64,000 bases of DNA from Hydrangea macrophylla (taxonomy: Eukaryota > Streptophyta > Magnoliopsida > Cornales > Hydrangeaceae), in the NCBI GenBank assembly GCA_033977485.1, contig CM066991.1, forward strand, positions 53,360,850 through 53,424,849. Reading direction: 5' to 3'. Below are positions 1 to 11,376 of this stretch, piece after piece. The position numbers and the translations under genes were made by a program. Positions within the stretch are counted from its first letter, which is position 1. Each line of letters opens with the position of its first letter. The notes beneath the pieces are model-generated. The model did no database searches. It had not been told where the DNA came from and saw nothing but the letters and a program-made list of their open reading frames with translations.

Positions 1-2003
1 AACATTTATCAACTTTTACTAAGACGTCCTCGACGATTCCTCTAGGGATTTTAATAGAATGATCCGCTAATTGTATTATAGCGGCTGTAGGTTTAAGTTC
101 ACCTAGTCCTAATTGTTTATAGACGTGATAAGGTAAGAGGTTAACACTAGCTCCTAAGTCAAGGAGAGCCCGATGAATGTTAGTGTCACCTATGACACAT
201 GAAATCGTAGGCGTACCTGGATCTTTATATTTCAGAGTAGCATGTTGAAAAAGTGAGCTCACTTTTTATATGAGAAAGACCTTTTTAGGAATATGACTAC
301 GCAACTTGCGCTTCTACGTGCAAAGGTCTTTTAGGCATTTAGCGTAAGCGGGAATTTGTTTTATCGAATCGAGGAATAGAATATTGATTTTAACTTGCTT
401 AAACACCTCGAGTATATCTTCAGTTTTTGACTTTTTCTTAGAAAAATTTGACGGTTCCTCATCGTTTAGTGGAAAAGGCATTTTTGGAATATAATTAGTT
501 GGGACTGGTTCTTTTTCTTTTCTACTTTGATTCACGACCTCACCCATTTCTTTATTCGAATTAACGTTTAAATTTTTCTCACCCTCATCCGGAAATTCAA
601 TAACTTTATCTTCCCGAATAGTCGTCCTAGTCAAAACAGCGTTCACTTGCTCACTCTTAACCCCATTCTCGTATTGACCCTAAGGTATCTGAATAGGTTG
701 ACTTGGCAACTTACTTTCGATCAAATGGTTTAATGTACTCACTACTTGTCCCATTTGGGACTCTAGTTTTGTGATGGACTGGGTGTGGGAATGTACTAAC
801 TGGATTACTGACCCAAAGTTTTCAAGTGAGGCCAACACCTTCTCCTCAAATGCATCATTACGTGGAAGTGGAGGAGGATTGGGTTGTTGGTATTGATATT
901 GTTGAGGCTGACTTCGATAAGTATTAGAAAAATTAGTCGGCGCAGGAATATAATTATTTCGTGGGAATTGTTGAATAGAATTAATGTGTTGCTCCACGAA
1001 TTCTGGGAATTGAGATGCGGAAGGACATGAAAAGATATTATGTGACGGTACAGAACCCAATGCATATACTTCGTGAGGAGGTGAATTGGACCTATTTCCC
1101 ATCATCATAAATTGGTTAAGTTTTCTATTTAATTCTTGTATTTTGATTGAATGACTTGACTCAACTTTTACCTCTCTTTTGGCGGTGGCAGGTATCCTTA
1201 AGAACGTACCGACACAGCCTGGTGCATCGAGTTCTCGCTTAACGTTTCAAAAATCATGCATGCCTCGTTGGCGCTTTTGTGAAGGAAAGTACCCGCACAA
1301 ACGGCATCGACGGTATTCCGAACAGAGGGAATAAGCCTCTCGTAGAAGACTTGAACTAATTGCCACTTAAGAACCTGATGATGTGGGCATGAGCGTACTA
1401 ATTCTTTAAACTTTCCCAAGTATCATAAAGCATTTTTCCATCTTGCATCACAAAGTTTGTTATGGATTTTCTTATCTAATTTGTACGCATAATAGGGAAA
1501 AACTTTTGTAAAAATGCGGTATGTAAGGCTTCCCAGGTTTTAATTGTATTCGGCTCCAAAGATTGGAGCCAATACTTCACTTTATGTTTTAAAGAGAATG
1601 GAAAGAGCCACAGTTTTAATTCATCATCAGTTAAGTTTTGAATTTTTAAAGTAGAACAGATATCTTGAAAATCCCCTAAGTGTTGGTAAGGGTCTTCATT
1701 AATGCGGCCATGGAAAGAAGGAAGTAGCGAGATGGTAGATGACTTTATCTCAAAGTGAGATGCCGACACATCCGGTAAATCAATACATGTTTGTGGCATG
1801 TAAGTCGTAGGAATAAAGTAATCTCTAAGCGGAGGCAGCGGAGGTATATTATGATTATTTACATTATTTTCATTATTTCCAACGTCAGCCATTGGAATAG
1901 GTTTTATTTTAAAAATTCGAGTTTTCCTTAACCTTGTAAGGGTACTTTGAATTTCGGCCTGAAATAAAGACGATGGTTCTGGAGTCGATTCGTCGTCTAG
2001 CAA
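1..2003 (-). pseudogene. Broken Athila-like gag and protease N-part (copy I)
   Basis: Fragments in several frames resemble a gypsy gag: 2003-1476 (proline-rich start, then a capsid-like block ending FLQKFFPIMRTN), 1419-1198 (capsid continuation with the CPHHQ and QVFYE motifs), 1108-680 (Q/N/P-rich stretch and a helical C-terminal part) and 646-314 (charged linker before the protease). The capsid block stops at a TAG at 1476-1478; copy II has the same stop at 35991-35993. The start is unclear: the open frame begins at a TTG, and an in-frame ATG near 1892 (MADVGNN) is a better candidate. The protease region continues to base 1. It cannot make a full Gag. Confidence 0.8.
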
Positions 2004-2583
2004 CCGAGCTCTAGAAGCTTGGCTTCAAGATCTATTAATTCTTAAGGTACGTTCAAGTTCATGATCAAAAGTTTGTAATTCAGGTTTACTAGAACTGTAC
2101 CAAACATAAACTAAAAAAAAATAGCGACACTAAGACAAAAATTGATTCCACAAATATAAGACAAAATCATGCAAATAAGGCAACAGACACACAACTACTA
2201 TGATGCATGAATATTATCCTGTAATGCAATGACCGCGTTAAGCCCAGCGCCCCGGGTTTCCTAGCTAATGCACGTGAACAATCACTCCTAAACTAATGCA
2301 AATAGTGCGTCTCAGCGCCCTGACTTACAGTGGTTGGAAGTAAATTTCAAAGGAAACGATTTAGTTTATTTACTATTTTTTATTTTCGCGTAAGCTACAT
2401 TGACGTGCACAGCTGCTCCACTCAAAACACTAGGATTTGATTACTTTGAGAAACTACAAAACAAAAAGAAAAGTTAGTAACTTAAAACAAAAACGAAAAA
2501 TAAGAAGAAAAAAAAAAAAAACCTAATCTAGTATTTACGAATTAACTAAACTAAGATTCTAAAACTAAAGGTAGTAATGCAAT

Positions 2584-2601
2584 CCATGGCAACGACGCCA
2601 A
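2584..2601 (-). other. Primer binding site (tRNA-Asp type), mutated
   Basis: On the minus strand, just inside the LTR, this 18-mer matches the tRNA-Asp type primer site TGGCGCCGTTGCCGGGGA with a few substitutions. The copy II site at 37110-37127 matches that motif at all 18 bases, so the copy I site is a decayed version. Five bases separate it from the LTR end. Confidence 0.8.
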
Positions 2602-2606
2602 AAATT

Positions 2607-4083
2607 GATTTTGTCAAAATCAAGATATAAAAGTATGTTTACTTATGCTTTACTTTGAAAAGATTTGCAATGTGGAAGTAAAGGTCGAACCCACAGAGAT
2701 TGAATACTATGCACTTTAATTTTTAAAACCTAAATTTAGTTAATTAAGAAAAACGGATTTTGGATTTAATTAGAATTAAACTAATAACAATAAAAGTAAA
2801 TATAAATTATGAAAGTAATTAGATATTTATTTTTATAATAAGTTTAAGGAACCTAGGATTGCAAATCCACCACTAGCTTCATGATAAGGGTATTTACGAA
2901 TTACTTTAGCTTATTACGTTGGATGATAATGGGAAATTGTAGCTACAAGCCCAATTCCTCCGTCAAGAAAATATCTATGGTTCAAGCACCAACATAATCC
3001 GTCTTCGGTTAGCACAAATTATCTCACACTAAACTAGGGTTGTGGTATAATCCGTCTAATCTAGGCATGGACTATTCGGATACTTGATAGCTAGCATAAT
3101 TCAATTTAATAACTATTACATGTAAATAATCTAAACAAGCACAGCAAGCATAGATCATTGAGCACACTACCATCAAAATAGATCTAAGACAAGAGTAAAC
3201 TTTGAAAGTAACGATTTAATCAATAAAAAGCACGATTTATTTATAAAAATCCTCGGAACATGTAACTGTCATCCATACATAATAAAACTAAAATAATAAC
3301 ATAAAATACACCCTATTACTTGGCTAGGGTTTCATTGAAATCCTAGATCTTGAGTTTAGTTGGCCATAGAATTGATGAATGACAAGAGGTTGATGGAGGA
3401 GGCCATGGGAATCCTTGGTCTTCTTCTTCTTCTCCTTGCTTTCCACTCTTCAATGGCTAAAGTTTTAGTTGTGTATGGATGTATCTAATGTTGTGTAATG
3501 ATGTGTAACCACAAAACTTATTTAGAATAGGATTTATATAGAGTTTGGAAGGATTTAGGAAGCTTTCCTAAGCCAAATCGTACTAAAACTGCTATATTTA
3601 CTTTTTTGGACGTCATATGCACAAACCACCTTTGCTGGGCACTTTAATTTAACAAAATACGCGTTTTTGGTTTTTTTCACAGGTCGCTCGCACGAGGTAC
3701 TTTTCGCTGCACTGCGCGACTTTCGTAGAATTGCGATAACTTTTTGCTCGAAACTCGGATTGACTCTCCGTTTACGGCCACACGTCCGTATTTCAAAGAT
3801 CTACATTTTATATCTCTAGAGAAATTTCTAAAATCTAAAGTATTCTTTGCCAAAAATGTAATTTACCAAGGCTGCTACTGCATTCACCTTTCACCGGAAT
3901 CACCGTTTGAGCCCAGAATGACTTCCAAAGCCACTAATCATTGAATTTTTGTGCATTTTCAAGTTAAAACTCCAAATCCTACAAAATTTAGAATACTTAT
4001 TAAAAACAATAACTAATAACTACATGAAATGTACACAAAGGGTATTTGTAAGACTGTAAACGGCAACGATTCGTCGCCGATCA
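2607..4083 (-). repeat. 5' LTR of Athila-like copy I
   Basis: This LTR is 1477 bp. On the minus strand it starts TGATCGGCGACG and ends GACAAAATCA, so the ends form the short TGAT/ATCA inverted repeat. The inner boundary is fixed by the adjacent primer site. The outer boundary is fixed where similarity to Tat LTR sequence begins (4084). The LTR of copy II (37133-38610) is 1478 bp and closely similar. The partner 3' LTR lies outside the window. Confidence 0.8.
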
Positions 4084-4435
4084 TGAATCAAGTAGATCTA
4101 AGCTTTTGACCTGTCATCCATTTATTCTAAATGATTTATAAACCAAGTTTTATTCATCAATTGTTGTTGAGTGATCAAGGTATGACCATTTTGTATACAT
4201 AATCATACTTGTATTTAAATTTAGAAAATTCTAGAATAGTTGCATCAACTTCAAACGCTTAGAAAGCGATCTTAACTGGATCGTATGCTCGCGATTTTAC
4301 ATCGGCATATAGATACATGAGTTAGGAATCATTCCCAAAAAGTGAAACATCGATAACTATTATAGATTTTCTGAAATTCATGTACAAAGAGACTATGTTC
4401 AAATCTATCAACCGATTTCTCAACAATTTATAAAA
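4084..4435 (-). repeat. Fragment of a Tat LTR between the two Athila-like copies
   Basis: The minus strand resembles Tat-A LTR sequence around 9695-10050 and is closer to the 3' LTR of Tat-B at 38611-38965. The similarity to 38611-38965 ends abruptly after TATAAAA at about 4435, where Athila-like internal sequence begins. A piece of Tat LTR at this position, next to the same Athila LTR end as at 38610, is best explained by tandem duplication of a segment containing the Tat-LTR/Athila junction. Confidence 0.8.
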
Positions 4436-4723
4436 TTCGGACTTTGTACACCTAAGGATATCAGGAAGACTCCGGTGGTAAGCAGAAATCATGTCGCTAT
4501 GAATTAATCCAATTGACGGTTCATCCTGATTATGTTCAAAACGATTTTGTACCTTCCGAGTAAATTCATCTTTGGGGTCTTGGTTATTCAAATTCATCCG
4601 CTCACTACTCACCATATTATTTTCATTACTCACAGGTATTACGTAATTGGGTTCAATAGTTTGTCTTACCTCACTCTCCGCCTCACATAGATAATTGTCG
4701 TCTTTGGGAGGTTGATCAATAGC

Positions 4724-4761
4724 AGTAAAAATGTTCAATTTTAGTAAAAATGTTCAATTTT
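4724..4761 (-). repeat. 19-bp tandem duplication causing a frameshift
   Basis: Two exact copies of a 19-bp unit (4724-4742 and 4743-4761, beginning AGTAAAAATG on the plus strand) lie side by side. As 19 is not a multiple of three, the duplication explains why the protease and linker frames differ. Confidence 0.85.
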
Positions 4762-5047
4762 AAGTTCATATTCCCAAACGACACTTTCATCACCCCCGTT
4801 TGACAGTTAACACGCGCATTAGCGGTCGCCAAAAACGGACGACCTAGAATGACAGGAGTGTGCTTCCTAGCATCTAGTACGGGTTCAGTGTCAAGAACCA
4901 TAAAATTGACAGGTTAATAACATTTATCAACTTTTACTAAGATGTCCTTGACGATTCCTCTAGGGATTTTAATAGAATGATCCGCTAATTGTATTGTAGC
5001 GGCTGTAGGTTTAAGTTCACCTAGTCCTAATTGTTTATAGACATGAT

Positions 5048-5052
5048 AAGGT
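5048..5052. other. Target-site duplication of the copia element, left (AAGGT)
   Basis: AAGGT precedes the left copia LTR, and AAGTT (34656-34660) follows the right LTR, one mismatch. The uninterrupted target in Athila-like copy I reads ATAAGGTAAGAGG at about 128-140, which confirms the insertion point and that the right-hand copy carries the mutation. Confidence 0.85.
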
Positions 5053-6668
5053 TGTTAGGGATGTATACTAAAAGCCATGCTTTATGTAGTTAATTTATTA
5101 TTTTAATAAAATCAGTTATTCCATTTTTATGAGAATCTGTGTGGGCAATATTTGTATTATATTATTTATTTAATATTATGCATGTGTGTCTCTCATTCTA
5201 CATAGTAGGTGGTTTGGTGTGTAGAGTTCGGCCTACACACGGAAGATCAGACCACCAGATATTGTAGAATGTAAGATTTTGGTTTACAGTCTTAGATGGG
5301 ATTGGACACACCATCGGTAGGACTGCAGCATGATGTTGTAGTAGGTTTGTCTTGACTGCGGGAAAATGGTACAGTTTCAACTCATTATGCTGGTACATTT
5401 TGTGTATTAAACAGGACCAACTTGGGGTAATTATCTTTATACTGACTTATAAGATAATTCATACCTCATGGCTATTATGAGTGCTTATGCTCTAAATCCT
5501 AAGTTAGTTTATAGACACGTACATTTGATATTTACACTTTGATCCCCAAAAGGGTGAGATCCTTAAATGGGTCAATATCTCATTGGATTGGGTGGAAATA
5601 TTAATTGTGTGGTGGATATTAATTAATGATGGAATCCATGTCTCAATTTTGGGATTGATGATATCCCCTTGAGAAAGCTTATAAGTTTTGATTATGTCAA
5701 ACCCTACAGGAGGATTTTGTATCCGACATATCAGATAAGTTAAGCAGAGGATCTCAAGGAATTTTAAGAGATTAATTAAATATGATTGTCAGTAATTATA
5801 TTTAATTAATGGATATCTGTAATCTTAACATGGGGAGATAACAAGCATTTAATAACATGGAGCTCGAAATATATTTTTGAGATAAGGGTAGGAGTGCAAT
5901 TATAATTCTTTAGTGGTATGAATTATAATTTATGAAAATAGGAATCTGATTCAGTTCGAATTAGGGTTTCCTAATTCCATAAGGAAGCCTACTCCTTATT
6001 GACTTCTTATGGTCCCTATCGTAGCCTATATATATGCTGCCTTGGCTCTTCTCTCAGGTTGCATGATTTCACATTCTAAGCTTCCCTTGACCTCCTAGCT
6101 TTCTTCTAGAAGGGTTTCCACCAAACCCTAGTCTCTCTAAGCATTCAAGAGACATAGGAGTGAAGATCGCTAGCGTCAGACAACGCTCACTTAAAGAACT
6201 TCAGACTGCTCGATACTGATCGAAAGTTGCTAAATTTTTTACACGACGTTCCTGACGTCGAGACGGAGCTGCTGTAAAAAATTCAAGTGAATCGGAGATC
6301 GTTTAGTTCTCCTGACGAACACATCTTTGTCGAATTAATGTGATCGGGATTGAATCGTCACAGCAATCAAAGAGAGTGTTATAACTGGGAATAGAAAATA
6401 GAACGTAAAGAGGGAAGAGCAGAAAACATAAAGGATTTCGAAAGAGCCCACACTTAGTTCGATATTCTGGCAGCAAAGGAATATGGTAGAAGATCGTGAG
6501 CTGTTATCGAGCCCGTGTTCTCGATTCGTCTACTACAGCAATCCGTTTTTGCAGTTCAAGGTAACCCTAGTTCCGCCCTTGTAGAGTTATTGTACCGCTC
6601 ATGTAAATTTTTTGCAGTACCAACTTATACGCACTGTCAACGGATTCTGGGAACGCATTTTCCTAACA
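5053..6668 (+). repeat. 5' LTR of the copia element
   Basis: The LTR is 1616 bp and begins TGTTAGGGATGT. It ends CCTAACA directly before the primer site. A TATA-like CTATATATATG at 6026-6036 is the likely core promoter, about 970 bp into the LTR. The partner at 33040-34655 has the same length. Differences between the two cluster in the last 700 bp. Confidence 0.93.
6026..6036 (+). promoter_or_regulatory. Probable TATA box of the copia LTR
   Basis: CTATATATATG lies in an otherwise mixed-composition stretch and is unchanged in the 3' LTR (34013-34023). Position relative to the LTR end leaves about 600 bp for R and U5. No start site can be fixed from sequence alone. Confidence 0.55.
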
Positions 6669-6669
6669 G

Positions 6670-6681
6670 TGGTATCAGAGC
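6670..6681 (+). other. Primer binding site (tRNA-iMet)
   Basis: TGGTATCAGAGC begins one base after the LTR end. This is the standard complement of the 3' end of initiator tRNA-Met used by most plant copia elements. Confidence 0.9.
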
Positions 6682-6836
6682 AACGTTGATTCTGCATATA
6701 GGTTGGACGTAACCATGTTGTCCAGTAATACAGATCTTATGTGTGCATTGATGGATTGATAGAACGTAGATCTGTACTAATCCTTGTTTTGCAGCGTTCT
6801 TATTCCACTACTATGGTCACTGGTTTTTGTGTGATT

Positions 6837-7000
6837 GGATCCCACGATGGGTTTATTCGTGGTTAACATTGTTGTTTTGATATAGCATGTGAACTCCTTT
6901 ATGGAGGCATGGGATTTGTATGTTTTGGATCCCACGCTTGATTGATGCGTGGTTAGTTTACTGCAAATAAATAGCATGTGAACTCCTTCATGGAGGCATA
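6837..7000 (+). repeat. Two-copy direct repeat in the copia leader
   Basis: Two units of about 90 bp both begin GGATCCCACG (6837 and 6929) and both end with ATAGCATGTGAACTCCTT followed by ATGGAGGCAT (about 6882-6911 and 6971-7000). The units differ by scattered substitutions, so the duplication is not recent. Confidence 0.75.
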
Positions 7001-7859
7001 GGGTTTATGTAATTTATCTCAAGTAAATCCGTGAAGATGGTACGTGAGAGCAGTTTTACAAGCAATTTTCGAAAGTGATCTGGAAGCAATTTCAGAACAC
7101 AGTTTCAGAAGGCAGTTTCAGAAAACTGTTCTGGAAGGCAGCTCAACCCCGTGTGTAGTGGCGACATAGAGCTAATCGGGTTCAATGAAGATTTCTTCAT
7201 AAGAGTTGCAGCTTGACCATAATAGTGGGATTCCTGTTTTATTGTGGTTTCCTTATTTATGTGTGATTGAATGATTATTATTGTTTCATGTTTAATGAAT
7301 AGGACAACATGGATAATTGTTCCTAGACCTATTTCAGATGTCTAGCTGCATGTTTAATTTATATTAATTTAAAATGATGGACAACTACATGTGTATTTAG
7401 AAATAAAATTAATTCCATAATTTGAAAACATAAGTACTTATTTTCTAAAATCATGAGAATAGAATAATTTTATTATCTACACATGTGGGTTTCACAAGGA
7501 TAAATTAATCCTTGTCTAGTATTCCATTATTTTTTATTAATTAAATTAAAAGTTTTTCTAAAAAAATTATAACCCTCAATTTTTTTTTAAAAATTCTAAG
7601 TGGGAGAGGGAATTTATCAAGTATAAATCCCATGGTCTCCATCACTGGTTTGTAGATGATATGATTAATTTTGTGTGATGGCTCTAGTGTCATCCTCCCC
7701 ATCGGATGTAGTTGATCATGGAATCATCAGTACAAACTTCTTTAAAAGAATGTTTTAGGTGATTGTTGGTGTGGGTCACCTCTCCATCAGAGGTGTTCCT
7801 CACGGAACTCTTGACCTAGAATTAAGTGATGGTATACACTTAGCTATAAATAATAATAT

Positions 7860-7864
7860 CCTCT
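7860..7864. other. Target-site duplication of Tat-A, left (CCTCT)
   Basis: CCTCT directly precedes the 5' LTR of Tat-A and the same five bases follow the 3' LTR at 28991-28995. A perfect duplication shows that both ends belong to one insertion event into the copia leader. Confidence 0.95.
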
Positions 7865-8425
7865 TGTAGACACCCAATTTTGACCACACTGATAGGATTT
7901 AGGGTGGACAACGTCTTGGAGGATTCGATGATGAAAAGTACCCCGTGGAAGGTACTGGATTCCACACAATCAGAAGATCGGACTTCGGAAAGTGACTTCA
8001 AGCTCAGAAAAGCCCTTTTCCATGGATAAATCCCGGTTTTGTCAAAATCATCTCTCAGAATTCATATTCTCTCAGGGTTATATGAACATTAAGTGTTCTA
8101 AACGCAGTATTCTAGGTATCCAGAGATTCAATTTTAAAGAAAAGTTCGAAATCGACGCACATTTGAAAGCAATTTTGGAAAAGACGTCATTTGATTTCAA
8201 AAAGACGACGAAAGTTCCGGAGGACTTCCGGACTTCAATTGGACTTCAATTCTCATTATAAAACCTCTGGAAATATTTTTATATTGAAATTCAACCTGAC
8301 AGCTTTCCAACGGTACGTAAACGGACGATTTCGGACACCAAAAAGCATTTTTACAGAAATCTGGAAAAGCAGTGCACGTGATTTTTGAAACAGAGCTTGT
8401 GGGTGACCAGAGGGACCCAAATAGT

Positions 8426-8476
8426 AAGTGGCGGTTTTGGGTATGGGGGTGGCGGGTCCCACCATAACCGCCACTT
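8426..8476 (+). promoter_or_regulatory. Inverted repeat upstream of the LTR promoter
   Basis: AAGTGGCGGTT (8426-8436) pairs perfectly with AACCGCCACTT (8466-8476) across a 29-base loop that itself contains GGGTGGCGGGTCCCACC. It lies about 175 bp before the TATA box. The Tat-B LTR has a related 9-bp pair, GTGGCAGTT/AACTGCCAC, near 40148-40172. The TGGCGGTT core is also found upstream of the antisense PMD gene. Confidence 0.6.
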
Positions 8477-8649
8477 CCATTTGTGTCCTCCACGGAGCTT
8501 TTTGAGTTCCAGACCCTTCTAGAAGCTTCCCACTGCGAGGAAATTGCCTGGAAATTGCGTTTAAGCTCCGAAATGGCCATTTTAACCCTCTTTTAAGCTC
8601 TAAAAATCCTGTTTTAACCCTGAAACTTAAGAGCTAAGTCTTCAAAACT

Positions 8650-8657
8650 CTATATAA
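8650..8657 (+). promoter_or_regulatory. Probable TATA box of the Tat-A LTR
   Basis: CTATATAA follows TTCAAAACT; the same lies at 26285-26292 in the 3' LTR, and Tat-B keeps a CTATATATAG version near 39965-39974 (minus strand). It is followed at once by the 8-bp inverted repeat GATCTCAT (8658-8665) and ATGAGATC (8675-8682), about where transcription should start. Confidence 0.6.
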
Positions 8658-11358
8658 GATCTCATACATCTCATATGAGATCACATCTTAACACACTAGA
8701 CACTTGGAAGAGATACACCTGAATATACTTGGAGATACAAACACACATAGAAGCACATACAAGAGAGATAAGTATACTTTGAATATACTTTCAATTTAGG
8801 TGAATTCTAGAGAGAGAAAATTATGAATTGAATTTAGATTAACTTAGGCTAATTAGACCACAATTTGAACATCAATTGCCTCCCTCAACTTCCATGGATG
8901 AGTGCTTGAAGAACACTTGAATAACACTTGAAGAAGAAGATCTTCAAATCAATTTTGGTCTTGTAATTGAGAATCCTCCAAGAGGTAAACACTATAGTTC
9001 ATCTCTAATTCCTACTTTGTATATATAGATCTATAAGATTTGGATCTAACTTAGTTCTATTTCTACTTATTAGAACACTCATCTTCTTCCTCTCATGTTC
9101 TTCACACACTCACATAGTTAGATCCAAATCTCTTTGATTTTTATTGATAATTTACAATTAGAGATTGTTTTTCACTTTGATTTTCAATTTTGGTTTCATT
9201 CTTCAATTTTAGTTTAGATTCATGCATACATGATTATATATATATACATATATCTATTTTGAATTCCATGATGGTTTGGAAATATGATCTATGAGAAGGA
9301 TGATTTCTATGTTCATACCTATCTCTTGATTATTCCTATTACCTAGAATTCCTATTGAATTTCATCTCCAACATGATATTTATAAGTCCCTTTGATCCTT
9401 GATCTAAAAGTTCTTCATAGAACTTGAGGGCTAAATTGATTGGGAATCATGATAATTAAGTTGATCTATGAGTTTGATCTCTCTAATAAGCTTCAACTAT
9501 CACTAAAATGTTTTCCTCACACTTTAAAATGAACTAGATAAAAATTCAGCAAAGCAGATTGGTTTTGTCCATTAGATTTGGTCCATCAAAACCCATAGTT
9601 TGATGGATTTCAAATTTTCTGGGTAAACTTTGATGAATTAGCTTTCATCCGGTCCGTTTTGAGAGCTTTTAGGATTCATATACTATTTTTAGAAATTGTT
9701 GAGAAATCGGTTGACAGATTTGAACATCGTCTCTTTGTGCTTGAATTTCAGAAAATCTATAATAGTTATCGACGTTCCGCTTTTTGGGGATGATTCCTAA
9801 CTCATATATCTATATGCCGATGTAAAATCGTGAGCATACGATCGAGTTAGGATCGTTTTCTAAGCGTTTAAAGTTGATACAACTATTCTGGAATTTTCTA
9901 AGTTTAATTACAAATATGATTATGTATACAAAATGGTCATACCTTGATCACTCAACAACAATTGATGAATAAAACTTGGTTTAGAAATCACCTAGGATAA
10001 ATGGATGAGAGATCAAAAGCTTAAATCAACTTGGTTAACATGATTCATGAACTTCTATTATACTTCTATTATGTTTTGCATTCATTTGTCAAATGATACC
10101 AAATTTCCAGAATAACAGAGTCTGTTTAAAACACTTTTTCAGAAACCTTGTGATTACAGAATGTCCATGGGTTTATTTTTATCATATACTACAATGAAAT
10201 AGCTTTCTTTTGACACCAAATAGAGCTTCATATGATTTTTGTAGATTTAATTATGATTTTTACAAGAACAGTGGACAGTCCTGATCCACTGTTCCCAAAA
10301 CATTTATTTCTCAAACAATAAAATTGATATTGAGGTCCCACTTTTTGGAGAAGTTCCCTAAGACATGTATCTAACTTTCTGTAAAAGGGTTTTTATCCAG
10401 CTCATGTTTAAGACCTCTTTTGATAGGATTCATTAGAGGTTGCTGAATCTGGAAATTTGATTGATGACATGTTTTCTTTGTTTATCATGCATATCATTTG
10501 TTTGCTTGTATTTTTGCAATGCTTTGGGTATTCTTTGGTGTCTTAGTGCAGAGAATTAAGTGCTTCGGACCCGGACTTCGATTTGTGGTTTGCCTCGTCT
10601 ACATGTGGCTTAGTGCCCATGTATCGTGTACTATCTCTATCCTTTCTCTTAGAATTTTTCTAGGTTTACAACTTTGATTTCAACGACACATTTCCTTTAG
10701 GATAAGTCTCCGTTTATATGATTATTTGTTAGAGACATCTTATCTAGGATTGTTGCATGATTGCATTGCACGTTTACATTCTTTTTGCTTTCGCGACTCC
10801 GCTTGAGTCAACCAATGTAAGTCTTCTCGTTCCCTTTACATATCATGACATGTTTACTTTATTTGCATCGGTCCCGGGCGGGACTAGCCACTGTGAGTAT
10901 ACTTCTCCCTTGTATTGCATGAGCATCCGCTTTCTACTTGATTTAGTCTCTTGAAATGATTTTCATTAGATGTTTCTTTTTGCCATGTATATATCTATCT
11001 AGTATGTTTGAGGAAACAACATCTATTATGAATTAATAACAAGGATATTTGAATCAAGGCCTACCATTCGGTAGGGCGAGGAGGGGGTGCTTTAGTCTTG
11101 CTTGGGCTCCTTCCCCTCTCGTACCAAGACCCCCGAACCTTGTTTCTGGTAATGAAGGGCGAGTAACCTTATTCAATTTTGGGCGAGTCAAACTTGGGTT
11201 TCCTAATTCCCGATAAAAATTAGGTGGCGACTCTTTGTCTCTAGGATCGCGTGAGGAAGTCCTAGTTTTCCCTGAAGTGTGCTCCTTGGGATCCGTCCCG
11301 GGACACTATCGAGGGAGAGCGCCAGGACCTCCTCCTCCATTCGCGACGGTCCACAATC

Positions 11359-11376
11359 TGGCGACTCTGCTGGGGA
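11359..11376 (+). other. Primer binding site of Tat-A
   Basis: TGGCGACTCTGCTGGGGA lies three bases after the LTR end. It starts with TGG, the complement of the tRNA CCA tail. The TGGCGACTC start fits plant tRNA-Arg, the usual primer reported for Ogre-type elements, but the exact tRNA was not verified. Confidence 0.8.

Larger units (their letters stand above)
1..4083 (-). mobile_element. Athila-like Ty3/gypsy element, copy I (partial)
   Basis: Read on the minus strand this holds a 5' LTR (4083 down to 2607), a primer binding site, an untranslated leader (2583 down to 2004) and a broken gag-protease region that runs off the left edge. The tRNA-Asp type primer site and the gag/protease sequence style fit the Athila lineage. 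Polymerase and the 3' LTR are not in the window. Copy II (34656-38610 plus 4436-5052) is closely similar along its length and shares at least one nonsense codon with copy I, so the two look like duplicates of one damaged element rather than independent insertions. Confidence 0.85.
4436..5052 (-). pseudogene. Athila-like protease C-half and linker (copy II, left of the copia insertion)
   Basis: This continues, on the minus strand, the protease interrupted at 34656 by the copia element. Downstream of the insertion it encodes the aspartic protease flap region and the conserved block VILGRPFLATANARVNC (about 4846-4796). An in-frame TAA precedes the VLDTEP segment. A 19-bp tandem duplication at 4724-4761 then shifts the frame, so the acidic linker beginning AIDQPPKDDNYLCEAES is in another frame (4738-4436). 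The last part of that open frame, below 4436, is translated Tat LTR and is not real coding sequence. Confidence 0.75.
6682..7864 (+). other. Copia leader, first part (no gene seen)
   Basis: This untranslated region runs from the primer site to the Tat-A insertion; the rest is at 28996-29278. It contains a two-copy repeat of about 90 bp (6837-7000) and several CAGTTTCAGAA-like short repeats at 7075-7140. No open frame here resembles a known protein. Confidence 0.7.
7865..11355 (+). repeat. 5' LTR of Tat-A (3491 bp)
   Basis: It begins TGTAGACACCCAATT and ends GACGGTCCACA. It contains an inverted repeat (8426-8476), a TATA box (8650-8657), a palindrome next to it (8658-8682) and AT-rich sequence. 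The short open frames inside it, for example at 7992-8261, occur identically in the 3' LTR and resemble no known protein. Confidence 0.95.

Noticed and set aside
4322..4500. C-terminal end of the Athila-like linker frame as coding
   Set aside because: Below 4436 the sequence is Tat LTR; the frame runs into it by chance at a rearrangement junction.
7992..8580. Short frames on both strands within the Tat LTR
   Set aside because: They recur only because the LTR recurs (25627-26215); codon pattern and content do not suggest protein.
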